Shown: in pieces, positions 1 through 12,000 of the stretch | How positions within the stretch are numbered: the first letter of the stretch is position 1 | Layout: each line of letters opens with the position of its first letter | From: Lamellibrachia columna | Lineage: Eukaryota; Annelida; Polychaeta; Sabellida; Siboglinidae | Assembly (NCBI GenBank): GCA_963662155.1 | Contig: OY759266.1 | Coordinates: 13,461,835 to 13,525,834 of the forward strand | Length of the DNA: 64,000 bases | Direction of reading: 5' to 3' | Program-made: the position numbers and the translations under genes | Notes under the pieces: generated by a model | Told to the model about the DNA's origin: nothing | The model's input: the letters and a program-made list of their open reading frames with translations, nothing else | Databases searched by the model: none

Positions 1-2845
1 GATCAGTTTCAACCCCCAAACTACTGGTCACTTTCTACCCCAAAACTACTGGTCAGTTTCAACCCCCAAACTACTTGTCAGTTTCTACCCCAAAACTACT
101 GGTCAGTTTCAACCCAACAAACAACTGATTAGTTTCAATCCCACAAACTGGTTAGTTTCAAACCCAACAAACTACTGGTCAATTTCAACCCCACAAACAA
201 ATGGTCAGTTTCAACCCCACAAACAACTGGTCAGTTTCAACCAAACAAACAACTGGTTAGTTTCAACCCCAACAAACTATTGGTCAGTTTCAACCCAACA
301 TACAATTGGTCAGTTTCAACCCCAACAAACTATTGATCAGTTTCAACCCAACAAACAACTGGTTAGTTTCACCCCAACAAACTATTGGTCAGTTTCACCC
401 AACGTACAATTGGTCAGTTTCAACTCAGCAAACAACTGGTCAGTTTCAAACCCACAAACAACTGGTCAATTTCAACCCCACAAACTACTGATCAATTTTA
501 ACCCCAACAATCTATGGGTCAGTTTCAACCCCACAAACTACTGGTCCGTTTCAACCCGAACAAACTACTGGTCAGTTTCAACCCCACAAACAACTGGTCA
601 GTTTCAACCCAACAAACAACTGGTCAGTTTCAACCCAACAAACAACTGATTAGTTTCAACCCCACAAACAACTGGCCAGTTTCAACCCCACAAACAACTA
701 GTCAGTTTAGACCCAACAAATAACTGGTTAGTTTCAACTCCAACAAACTATTGGTCAGTTTCATCCTGATAAACAACTGGCCAGTTTCAACCCCACAAGC
801 AACTGGTCAGTTTCAACCTAACAAACAACTGTTTAGTTTCAACCCCACAAACAACTGGTTAGTTTCAACCCCAACAAACTACTGGTCAGTTTCAACCCCA
901 CAAACAACTGGTCAATTTCAACCCCACAAACAACTGGTCAGTTTCAACCCCATAAACAACTGGTTAGTTTCAACCCCAACAAACTATTGGTCAGTTTCAA
1001 CCCAACATACAATTGGTCAGTTTCAACCCCAACAAACTATTGATCAGTTTCAACCTAACGTATAATTGGTCAGTTTCAACCCCACAAACAACTGGTCAGT
1101 TTCAACCCAACAAACAACTGGTTAGTTTCAACCCCAACAAACTATTGGTCAGTTTCACCCAACGTACAATTGGTCAGTTTCAACTCAGCAAACAACTGGT
1201 CAGTTTCAAACCCACAAGCAACTGGTCAATTTCAACCCCACAAACTACTGATCAATTTCAACCCCAACAATCTATGGGTCAGTTTCAACCCCACAAACTA
1301 CTGGTCCGTTTCAACCCGAACAAACTACTGGTCAGTTTCAACCCCACAAACAACTGGTCAGTTTCAACCCAACAAACAACTGGTCAGTTTCAACCCAACA
1401 AACAAGTGATTAGTTTCAACCCCACAAACAACTGGCCAGTTTCAACCCCACAAACAACTAGTCAGTTTAGACCCAAAAAATAACTGGTTAGTTTCAACCC
1501 AACAAATAACTGGTTAGTTTCAACTCCAACATACAATTGGTCAGTTTCAACCCCAACAAACTATTGATCAGTTTCAACCTAACGTATAATTGGTCAGTTT
1601 CAACCCCACAAACAACTGGTCAGTTTCAACCCAACAAACAACTGGTTAGTTTCAACCCCAACAAACTATTGGTCAGTTTCACCCAACGTACAATTGGTCA
1701 GTTTCAACTCAGCAAACAACTGGTCAGTTTCAACCCCACAAACTACTGGTCCGTTTCAACCCGAACAAACTACTGGTCAGTTTCAACCCCACAAACAACT
1801 GGTCAGTTTCAACCCAACAAACAACTGGTCAGTTTCAACCCAACAAACAAGTGATTAGTTTCAACCCCACAAACAACTGGCCAGTTTCAACCCCACAAAC
1901 AACTAGTCAGTTTAGACCCAAAAAATAACTGGTTAGTTTCAACCCAACAAATAACTGGTTAGTTTCAACTCCAACAAACTATTGTTCAGTTTCATCCTCA
2001 TAAACAACTGGCCAATTTCAACCCCACAAGCAACTGGTCAGTTTCAACCCCACAAACAACTGTTTAGTTTCAACCCCACAAACAACTGGTTAGTTTCAAC
2101 CCCAACAAACTACTGGTCAGTTTCAACCCCACAAACAACTGGTCAGTTTCAACCCCACAAACAACTGGTCAGTTTCAACCCCACAAACAACTGGTTAGTT
2201 TCAACCCCAACAAACTATTGGTCAGTTTCAACCCCAACAAACTATTGATCAGTTTCAACCTTACGTATAAATGGTCAGTTTCAACCCCACAAACAACTGG
2301 TCAGTTTCAACCCAACAAACAACTGGTTAGTTTCAACCCCAACAAACTATTGGTCAGTTTCACCCAATGTACAATTGGTCAGTTTCAACTCAGCAAACAA
2401 CTGGTCAGTTTCAAACCCACAAGCAACTGTTCAATTTCAACCCCAACAATCTATGGGTCAGTTTCAACCCCACAAACTACTGGTCCGTTTCAACCCGAAC
2501 AAACTACTGGTCAGTTTCAACCCCACAAACAACTGGTCAGTTTCAACCCAACAAACAACTGGTCAGTTTCAACCCAACAAGCAACTGGTCAGTTTCAACC
2601 CCACAAACAACTGTTTAGTTTCAACCCCACAAACAACTGGTTAGTTTCAACCCCAACAAACTATTGGTCAGTTTCAACCCAACATACAATTGGTCAGTTT
2701 CAAGTCCGCAAACAACTGGTCAGTATCAAACCCACAAACAACTGGTCAGTTCCAAACCCAATGAACTACTAGTCAGTTCCAACCTCAAAAATGACTGGTC
2801 AGTTTCAACCCCACAAACAACTGGTCAGTTTCAATCCCTATAAAC
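1..2845. repeat. 26-bp minisatellite (about 110 copies)
   Basis: Tandem array of a roughly 25-26 bp unit of the form GGTCAGTTTCAACCCCACAA followed by ACAACT, with variants (CCAACAAACTATT, TTAGTTTC). Blocks of several units recur as larger copies: a diagnostic run with ACGTACAATTGGTCAG and AACTCAGCAAAC is seen near 400, 1160, 1690 and 2367, so there is irregular higher-order structure. The unit is stop-poor, so long open frames run through it, but 26 is not a multiple of 3 and the frames simply cycle. It lies 3' of the VWA8 exon at 3001-3078, so it is intronic in that gene. No coding function is supported. Confidence 0.95.
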
Positions 2846-3000
2846 CATCCACTTGTACTTCTGAATTAAGACTGACATTTAGACTATCCAGTATTTTGAA
2901 CGTTTACATAAAAGTAGTGGCTAATAAGCAACATTACATGTTTTCCTAAAATAAATAATAGTAATAATAGAAAAATACGAAATGTGACATGCAAACAAAC

Positions 3001-3078
3001 CTGGTAGAGCATGATTGGTTCCAGGTGATACCCCAGTAATTCAGCAAACTGCCTGGCAATAACACTCTTGCCACAACC
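3001..3078 (-). CDS. VWA8: VWA8 exon 12, Walker A of the second AAA+ module
   Basis: 26 codons, GCGKSVIARQFAELLGYHLE then PIMLYQ. Joined to exon 11 it gives GPPGCGKS, a complete Walker A. Human VWA8 has GCGKT followed by LGYNIEPIMLYQ. Acceptor GCTTCAG, donor GTTTGT. The next exon is outside the window, beyond the 26-bp minisatellite. Confidence 0.95.
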
Positions 3079-6000
3079 CTGAAGCATGAAAGAAACAGAA
3101 ACATAAGACGTAGCATAACACATAGTGTTAGCTCTTATAAGAGCAAACTGACTGACCAACTTGGGAGTTTTTGATGTGGCTTTCAGTCGAACATTTATAT
3201 TACTTGTAAACAGACAAAGTATAAATCATGACCTGCACCTTAACTGCATTAAAATTCAGACTTTCACATCACTATAATCAACACTTTCTGTCATAACCCT
3301 GTTATGCAACTAGTAATTCCCCATAAACTATGAAGTGGCCACAAAGGAAGTTACTACAGCATAATACGCTAAGACCAATTAGATGTAACAGTTTTAGTTA
3401 GTTTAGCTAAACAGAGAGGCAGACGACTGGGCTAATACGCTAAGACCAATTAGATGTAACAGTTTTAGTTAGTTTAGCTAAACAGAGAGGCAGACGACTG
3501 GGCGCCTGGAGAAGTTTAGCTAAACAGAGAGGCAGACGACTGGGCACCTGGAGAAGTTTAGCTAAACAAAGAGGCAGACGACTGGGTGCCTGGAGAAGTT
3601 TAGCTAAACAGAGAGGCAGACGACTGGGCGCCTGGAGAAGTTTAGCTAAACAGATAGGCAGATGACTGGGCGCCTGGAGAAGTTTAGCTAAACAGAGAGG
3701 CAGACGACTGGGCGCCTGGAGAAGTTTAGCTAAACAGAGAGGCAGACGACTGGGCACCTGGAGAAGTTTAGCTAAACAAAGAGGCAGACGACTGGGCGCC
3801 TGGAGAAGTTTAGCTAAACAAAGAGGCAGACGACTGGGCGCCTGGAGAAGTTTAGCTAAACAAGAGGCAGATGACTGGGCGCCTGGAGAAGTTTAGCTAA
3901 ACAGAGAGGCAGACGACTGGGCGCCTGGAGAAGGACTGTTGAAAAAGAAATGAAGACGGTATGAAAGACCTGGATAGAACTCAGCTGGCTAGCCCAAGAC
4001 CGTGCTGGCCCGAGAAGATTTGTTGGCACCTTGTGTCCCAGTGGGAGAGAAAATGACTAACACTCAGAGGGTGTTATTTCACTTTACATTTTTACACAGG
4101 TAATTAGGTTTACAAATTTGCATAAACTACATTACATAGTGGGCATAATGAATTCCAGCAACTGATTCCAGAATTGAAATATAGCTGTCAAAACACCCCA
4201 AATAAGAAGTGGGCAGACACCACTGAAGTTTTTTAATATTTGAAATATTTTGACAGCTATCTACCAGAGACGGGTCACTCATAGGCTAAACACTTTTTGA
4301 ATCTCAGTAAGCCAATGGCTTCCTTGTCCATTTGCATGCCACCTGGAGTTTGTAGCTTTGGATGGCAATCTTGTTACAATATAATACAAAAAGAAAGTCG
4401 TCTTTTGAGCTGAAATCCTCAGCAGGACATCAAAAGAAAAAGGTTGGCCAGTATCAAATTAGTTTACATTATGAAGTCGTCAGCTGTTGAACGAGTATGC
4501 TGAACAGCTAAGGGGGTAAGCGATGACAAAAAGGTGGGTCTTTAGATGATGCGAGAATTCTATTATATTTCCTGCAGACTGAAGTGACACTTAATGCTAA
4601 CAGGGAGCAAGTTACGTGGAGCTAAATTTATCTGATTAAAAAAAATTGAATTTCAACTCACTGGTGGTCCTATGACACAGAAGTCCTTCGCCATGTGCGA
4701 CTCCATCATGTCTGTAAGCAGCTGGTCATGATAGTGAGTGTTCACGTAGTGACCATTGGTCAAACCGGCTGGATGTAATGTTCCAGCAGCTAAATGTAGT
4801 TCGTGTGTGTGGCGTCCATGTCTCACTTGGACAGTGGCCTGATTGTCTCCGGTCAGTCGGACTTCGGTCACAAGACAACCGACATAGTTTGTGTCATCCT
4901 CCAGCAGGTCGAAAGACTGTAAATGTCAAGTGTCATTATTACTACCTACTTGTGACAAACTAACAAAGTGAAACTTGCATAGTGACCAACTGTTAAGTTA
5001 TTATTATTACTAATGACCATCACACGGGAATGTATTATTACTAATGACCATCACACGGGAATGTATTATTACTAATGACCATCACATGGGAATGTATTAT
5101 GTTGCAGCTATTTTTGACCTGAGTATTATTTTTCACCATTTGAAAGGTATTGCTCAAGTTTTACTGGTGAACTGATAAGGTCATTTGATACCCAGCAAGG
5201 AATTATCAGATGTCACAAAACCTGCCTTGAGTGCATCCATAACTGCGGTCTGACCCTCTTTTCCCAGCATCACATCATAAGGATAGAGCCTCTGTAGCAG
5301 CCGCTGGGTCGACACCGAGGGGACAGCCGTCTGTGGAAGACAGAGAGACAGTTCAAAGTATACCCCACAGTAAGAGCCAAGATATCCTGGCAATTGTGAT
5401 GGTGTGTTACAGAAATGTTGCAGCACTAAAAAAGTAGTTAATCTGACTGCATTATACATTCCCTGTATTTTATCTATGTGTTAACTGCACAAGTGCATTT
5501 ATTTAGTAATATGTATTTTCTATTTTTCAATCTGTGATATCAACCACTATTGAACAGTCTTAACTTAATAAGGTTGTTATTATCATTAGTAATAATTATG
5601 AAGTGTTATCTATAATAATTCACATAAATTTGAAGATATTACTACTATTAAAGATAATTATTAAAGAATCGTCACAGCTCAGGACATATACTGAATATTA
5701 ATTCATGAGTCCATTAAGAAACATCTCACTGAACATTTCTAAATATGTAAATATATTAACTATAAAGATGTTGTTAAAGATCCATCTGAAATTCAATTGT
5801 TTCACTTGTCTCATTTCAGATTAAAAAATGTTAACTATATCCACTGTGGCATGCCAGCTCATTTGTACAAATTTGTTAATTAATTTTGGTAACGCTATAA
5901 AAAAAATTATTTTTGACTGGGTCTGGTCAAAATTCAGCAACTCAGTCCGGCTTTATGTACTATAACATAAGGCTATTTATACTTTCATAAATTACCAAAT

Positions 6001-9000
6001 CTAACGATCAAAGTCACTTCTTTCATTGGTTTAAAAAGCCTGCACTCTTTTGTTAAAACCAGCTGCACATATCACTGTTTACACAGCATAAATGTGAACA
6101 TCAACGAACCCGATACACGATGGGCTAAATCAACTGAGCAGGGAATTTTAATACGTACCAATATTTTAATAATGGCATGTAGATTATCCAATGGGAAGTC
6201 AGGAAGACCAAGAGTTTTTGCTTCATCTGATTTCAGCGTTAAAGCAAAGGAAAGTATCTGTGACAATCTACAAGTGTAAACATGGAAGTGAAAGTATGTC
6301 TTGTGCATAGCTACAACAGATGAATAGAACAAATGAGGAATTCATTCGTAAAATGGATTAACTGTCAAAATCATATAAACTGAGTTAAGAGTGGTTTTGA
6401 GCTGCCATAGAGTTGATAGTGGTGGAGGTAAAAGAAAAGCACATTGTACACCATGCTACTGACTGATGAAATAACAGTCTTCCTATCTATCGCTTAACAG
6501 CATGCAACAGGAACACGATTTATCTTGAAACGCACAAAATGATTATAATATGTTTTGTGGATAAACACATCAAATTATCAGTTGACTGTCTAAATGCTAG
6601 CAGCGTTAACATATTATAAAATAGAATTGAAAGATATCTGAGAAGGCAGAGGTCACACATGGATGAACGAAGGCAGAGGTCACACATGGATGAACGAAGG
6701 CAGAGGTCACACATGGATGAACGAAGGCAGAGGTCACACATGGATGAACGAAGGCAGAGGTCACACATGGATGAACGAAGGCAGAGGTCACACATGGATG
6801 AACGAAGGCAGAGGTCACACATGGATGAACAATTGTTGGACACTGGATAAGTCAATGGCTTCTTGTTAAATCTACCATGGTGACACCAGACCTGTTTTAT
6901 CATCTTTATATAATGTCTACGAGCTTTAGATGTTCAAAGGTACCTGTCTGGTGAGACTCCGTGTGCTATTGCATTCAACACTTCCAGGTGGTCCTGCAAA
7001 ATTAAACTTCATCAATAGAGATTTTCTAATACACCATGCCCCATTTAGCTATTAAATTTGTGATGTTCAATCTGTACTGACAAGCTTCAATGTCATCATC
7101 AACTAGGATATATATTTTTTACACATGTGATTATTAATATGTTTAAACTTGGTGCATCTGTTACACATTTTAGCCTGATGTAGATTTAACATTAAACACA
7201 TGTGAATTGCCTAGTGAATTGAGAGAACATTATTTTTCCTTGATGCACTACCTAGTGGATAGACAGTGTCATTTTAAAATTCTATATGAGTAGTGTAGGC
7301 ATTGCAACGTATATGTGAAAGGTGAATAAAAAGATACCTTGAATGGCAGTGGGTCAACATTCATGGCCTGAAACCTTGACCGGAGTGGAGGGTCAAGGGG
7401 GTTCCCTTGGTAACGGGGTACAGGAAGTCCAAGGGCAATGACCCGGAAGTCTTCGCTAACTCGCACCAACTTCCAGGCATCCAGCTCTTCCTGGCTATGA
7501 TCCTAGAAATGCGTCAAAAATATACACCACTGGGATGCAGTACTTCTCCTAATTACTTCCCCCGACCCCAGCCTTACATCGACACCAGAGGCTGGGTTAT
7601 GGTTATTACACATTACTTGTCGCTGTTGGAGAATAAAAGCAATGGAAGTGCATCTTGATTTGCTCCATGTGGCTGGATGGATACGAGTCTATAACTAACT
7701 TCTAACACACCAAAATGGACTTTTGTTGTGTTGATTCTTCAACAACATCTGTCGAGAAAACACAACAATGAAAGATCATTTTTGTGTCTTAGAAGTTTAG
7801 TGTAATAGACTCATATCCAATCAAAAACATGGTGCATAGAAGTTTAGTGTAATAGACTCGCATCCAATCAACAACATGGTGCATAGAAGTTTAGTGTAAT
7901 AGACTCACATCCAATCAACAACATGGTGCATAGAAGTTTAGTTTAATAGACTCATATCCAATCAACACCATGGTGCATAGAAGTTTAGTTTAATAGACTC
8001 ATATCCAATCAACAACATGGTGCATAGAAGTTTAGTTTAATAGACTCATATCCAATCAACAACATGGTGCATAGAAGTTTAGTTTAATATACTCATATCC
8101 AATCAACAACATGGTGCATAGAAGTTTAGTTTAATAGACTCATATCCAATCAACAACATGGTGCATAGAAGTTTAGTTTAATAGACTCATATCCAATCAA
8201 CAAAATGGTGCATAGAAGTTTAGTTTAATAGACTCATATCCAATCAACAACATGGTGCATATAAGTTTAGTTTAATAGACTCATATCCAATCAACAACAT
8301 GGTGCATATAAGTTTAGTTTAATAGACTCATATCCAATCAACAACATGGTGCATAGAAGTTTAGTTTAATAGACTCATATCCAATCAACAACATGGTGCA
8401 GCTCAAAATGGACTTCCATTGTTTTGACTCTTCAACAGCGTTATGAAGAATGGAGCTATCATCACGTCTCTCCTAAAGGTACAAAGTCCAGTTGGTTTTT
8501 GTCTGTAAAAACATTTGATATAGCATAAACCATATTGAATTCTAACATCTTCGCTGCCCAAATGTATTTTAATGAACCACAATTTTTCTAAAATAATTTA
8601 ACCATTATCTATTTATAAATATTGACCATGTAATTATCCGGACAATAACTAGCCACAGCAGCTAGGGGCAGCACCAGGTGTGCCCTGGTTAACTGGGAGA
8701 GGCACAATACGTACCCTACATAACTGGGGTGACACTGTACAGTGGACTTCACTAAATAGAATAATTTTGGGCCAGAGCAATTTGATTCTGTCAAGTGAAC
8801 TTCCAAGAAAACAATGTGCTCAGAATTATGTGAAAATGAATGTACGTCGAACAGTTGAGTTTTATGCCATCCAAACTGAATTACTTAATTTAGTAATGTA
8901 AATCTTGCTATGACTTGTCTGCATTGCAACGGTTGCATTGAATAATGTTTCAGTTCATGTCATGTTTTAATGCATAACATGTTTATTGTGTCACTTTTCA

Positions 9001-12000
9001 CATGAAAAACACTGATCTATAGCCAAAAAGCCTCTGTGTTTTCCTGAAAAACCAGTTAAAAACTTACAATGTCTTGTTTTTCATGTATCTGATTCTACTA
9101 AACGGAGGACATGATTCTGTACAGCACTACATTTCAACACAGGGGAAATAATTCCGTACAAACCATTTTATTCTACTAAACAGCTAAAGTTGTACCTTGA
9201 GTAGTTTATCATAGCGGTCAGCGGCCATGAGGAAGCGGCCATCATCCAGCTGCATCTCTCTATTCTCCAGCAGATTGTTGAGTACTGGCAGCACGTTCCT
9301 CTCGGCCTTCTCTATGCCCTCTAACACCAGCACTCGCCCCTCGAGGGCCGCCTTCACTGCCGCCTGCAGCACAGACAGCTCACATTAACAAACCATGAGT
9401 TTTATATAAACTCTACCTATTCCAACATCTTCACTGCCCAAACATGTTTTAAAGATCAACAGTTTTTTAAATATAACTTGACAGTTAACTCTCTACGAAT
9501 ATCAACTTTGATGTTCAGCAGGGGTATCCTAATAGCCAGACCAGAGCGGACGGATTATATCTACGTGGCTCCTCCCAGAACAGACTGGTAGCACTTGGCA
9601 GAGCCATGTGGCTACAGTCATTACAAAAATACAAACAATTAACAAAACAAATATATTTCCATATCATAGCAGTAATGAATATTTGAAATAAGAATGTTGT
9701 CCCCATTCAGCAGGCAATATTTGAAATAAGAATGTTGTCCCCATTCAGCAGGCAATATTTGAAATAAGAATGTTGTCCCCATTCAGCAGGCAATATTTGA
9801 AATAAGAATGTTGTCCCCATTCAGCAGGCAATATTTGAAATAAGAATGTTGTCCCCATTCAGCAGGCAATATTTGAAATAAGAATGTTGTCCCCATTCAG
9901 CAGGCAATATGTAAACATGCGATTCGAATTGAATCAATGCAATTTGCATGGCTATAACCATGGTGACCAGATAATCTTAGAAATGCTGATGGGGTGGCTT
10001 TGTGGGAAACCCCAATCGAAATTGAAATCCTGCGTGATTTGTTTCTAATAAATAACATCAGATTGTGCAATGAAGTAATTTGGCTGAACTAATAGTAATA
10101 TTTTTGTAAAAAATGCAATATTTACCATTACTGTTTATTTAAATATATATAAAAAACGTTGGAAAACTTTAAGGAGAGTGTGCGCAAAAGATTTTTTAAC
10201 ATAATGAGATTGGCTGACGGATGGAAAGCATGTTGTTGTTATACCTGTACAACTGGTACCCTAGGCTAGCACTGCTGGTGGCCATATGGCATCAGATTTG
10301 GCTAAACAAAAGTCACCCATTTGAGCCAATTTGGCCAACAGCATTTTTTGGAAAAGCATGCAGAATACATGTTGTTTTCTTGTACATTAAACATTTTTTT
10401 TAAAGTAATTTGTATCTGACAAAAAAAATGGGGGCTTTAGCCAAAACGGCTAATCAGTTTACAACATCAGTTTACCTGATCGATGTGGAATGCAGAGTTA
10501 GAGCGGATCTCACGACGCTGCTTCAGGTCCATCTCCGTCGTGTCCCGTGACAATGACACATACTCCACCTCCTTCCGCGTCAGTTCCTCAACAAACACAC
10601 ATGATGCATTACACCAACTGTACTGTACATCTGGAAATGTTTGGTGCTTTAAAAGTTTGCGGTTTTGCAAGGAGACACTTTTTTTCATAGATTTAATTTC
10701 ACAGATTTGCTCTACTGTCAACAATCCAAAACTAATTTCAAAGGGGGATGTCTCAGCAACAATTTTTTTTATTTTGTGTAAAACTTTAAATGCTCACAAG
10801 CATTTCCAGGTGTTCTATATCCAAAACATGACTAGACATTTGTTAAATTAATATGTGTCGACAAAACGGAATTTCACTTCATCTGCAATGATTTACCTTG
10901 CATCAAGTTAATGGCAGATGATATAATTTTTGCAGCCTAACTAAACATCTGAGTTTGTGACAGATACCAAGTACATCATGGTGATGGTTCGTCTCAGAGG
11001 GCCGGGAGGACCAATTAAGAACACATCTTGTCCAAGCAGATCCTGCAACAATGCAACATAGGTTTATCTTGCATCCAAAAGGATTGGGGTCTCTTGGTTT
11101 GTAAGAAAAACTCAGAAGACATTTAATGTAATCAAATAGCACCAAGTGAATTGCATTTTAAATGTTGTGAGTACTTGTGACAAATTCATACTACAGTGTA
11201 CTAAATGTTAGCATGGCTTGCGATATGGTAGTTTATGTGTTAACAACTTCGTGAAACTGATAACACATTGGATGTGTGGAAGTTAGTAGTAAACGAGCTT
11301 CTGATTCATATAATACTACTCATGCTAACAAATGAGGAGAAAGTAAAAAAAGCAACAGTAAAATTTTTCAACAATCAACATTCAACATCAAAGTTACCTT
11401 TTGCATGATCCACCGCAGCTGTTTAATAAGAGTTTGTGGAATCGGATCTGGCACTAAAAAAACAGACCAACCATCAAACAGCGAAAGTTGTTATTGATAC
11501 AGCTAAACATCCATTCATGGTCCAACTTGTTAAATTTGACTGTGACTTAAACAAAGTATGAAACACCAGATGACAACAACAGGCAACTTATGGACAGCAA
11601 TCGTTGCTTGCAAAACTGTGCCCAATACAAAATGTGCTACCATCTTTTGAAACTTCAAGTTTAGGCGTCTTCTTCTACAAAACCTACTGAACCACGTAGT
11701 ATTCCAGGCCCGTGTACCCAAGTAGTGGTTCAAACAAACAAATATACTATGCATAAAACTTCTACCCCCCTCCCCCCCCCCCGAGTCATTAGATACTTAG
11801 TTTATTATATAACTTCTACCTAAAAGTGTACAAGAAAGCAAATCAATTAAAATAACTGCATGTGTTTTATTATTAGTACACTAGCTCTGTTTCAAAACAT
11901 GTGATCATGAAATGAAGGCTATTTTGGAAACTCACAGTATTTGACGGGCACTAACTCAGGATGTTTCGGCCGACCCAATCGCATAGATACATCCCCAATC

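Noticed and set aside
306..2772. Overlapping long ORFs encoding repeats such as LVSFNPTNNWSVSTPQTTGQ
   Set aside because: They are all three frames of a stop-poor 26-bp minisatellite in an intron. The unit length rotates the frame, there is no splice or start context, and array copies vary without regard to frame.
1..2845. CRISPR-like array
   Set aside because: Units are adjacent with no unique spacers, and the genome is animal. The same holds for the 42-, 27-, 47- and 38-bp arrays.
10483..10851. 122-aa plus-strand ORF
   Set aside because: Antisense to VWA8 exon 5 and adjoining intron; no domain, and the conserved frame is on the minus strand.
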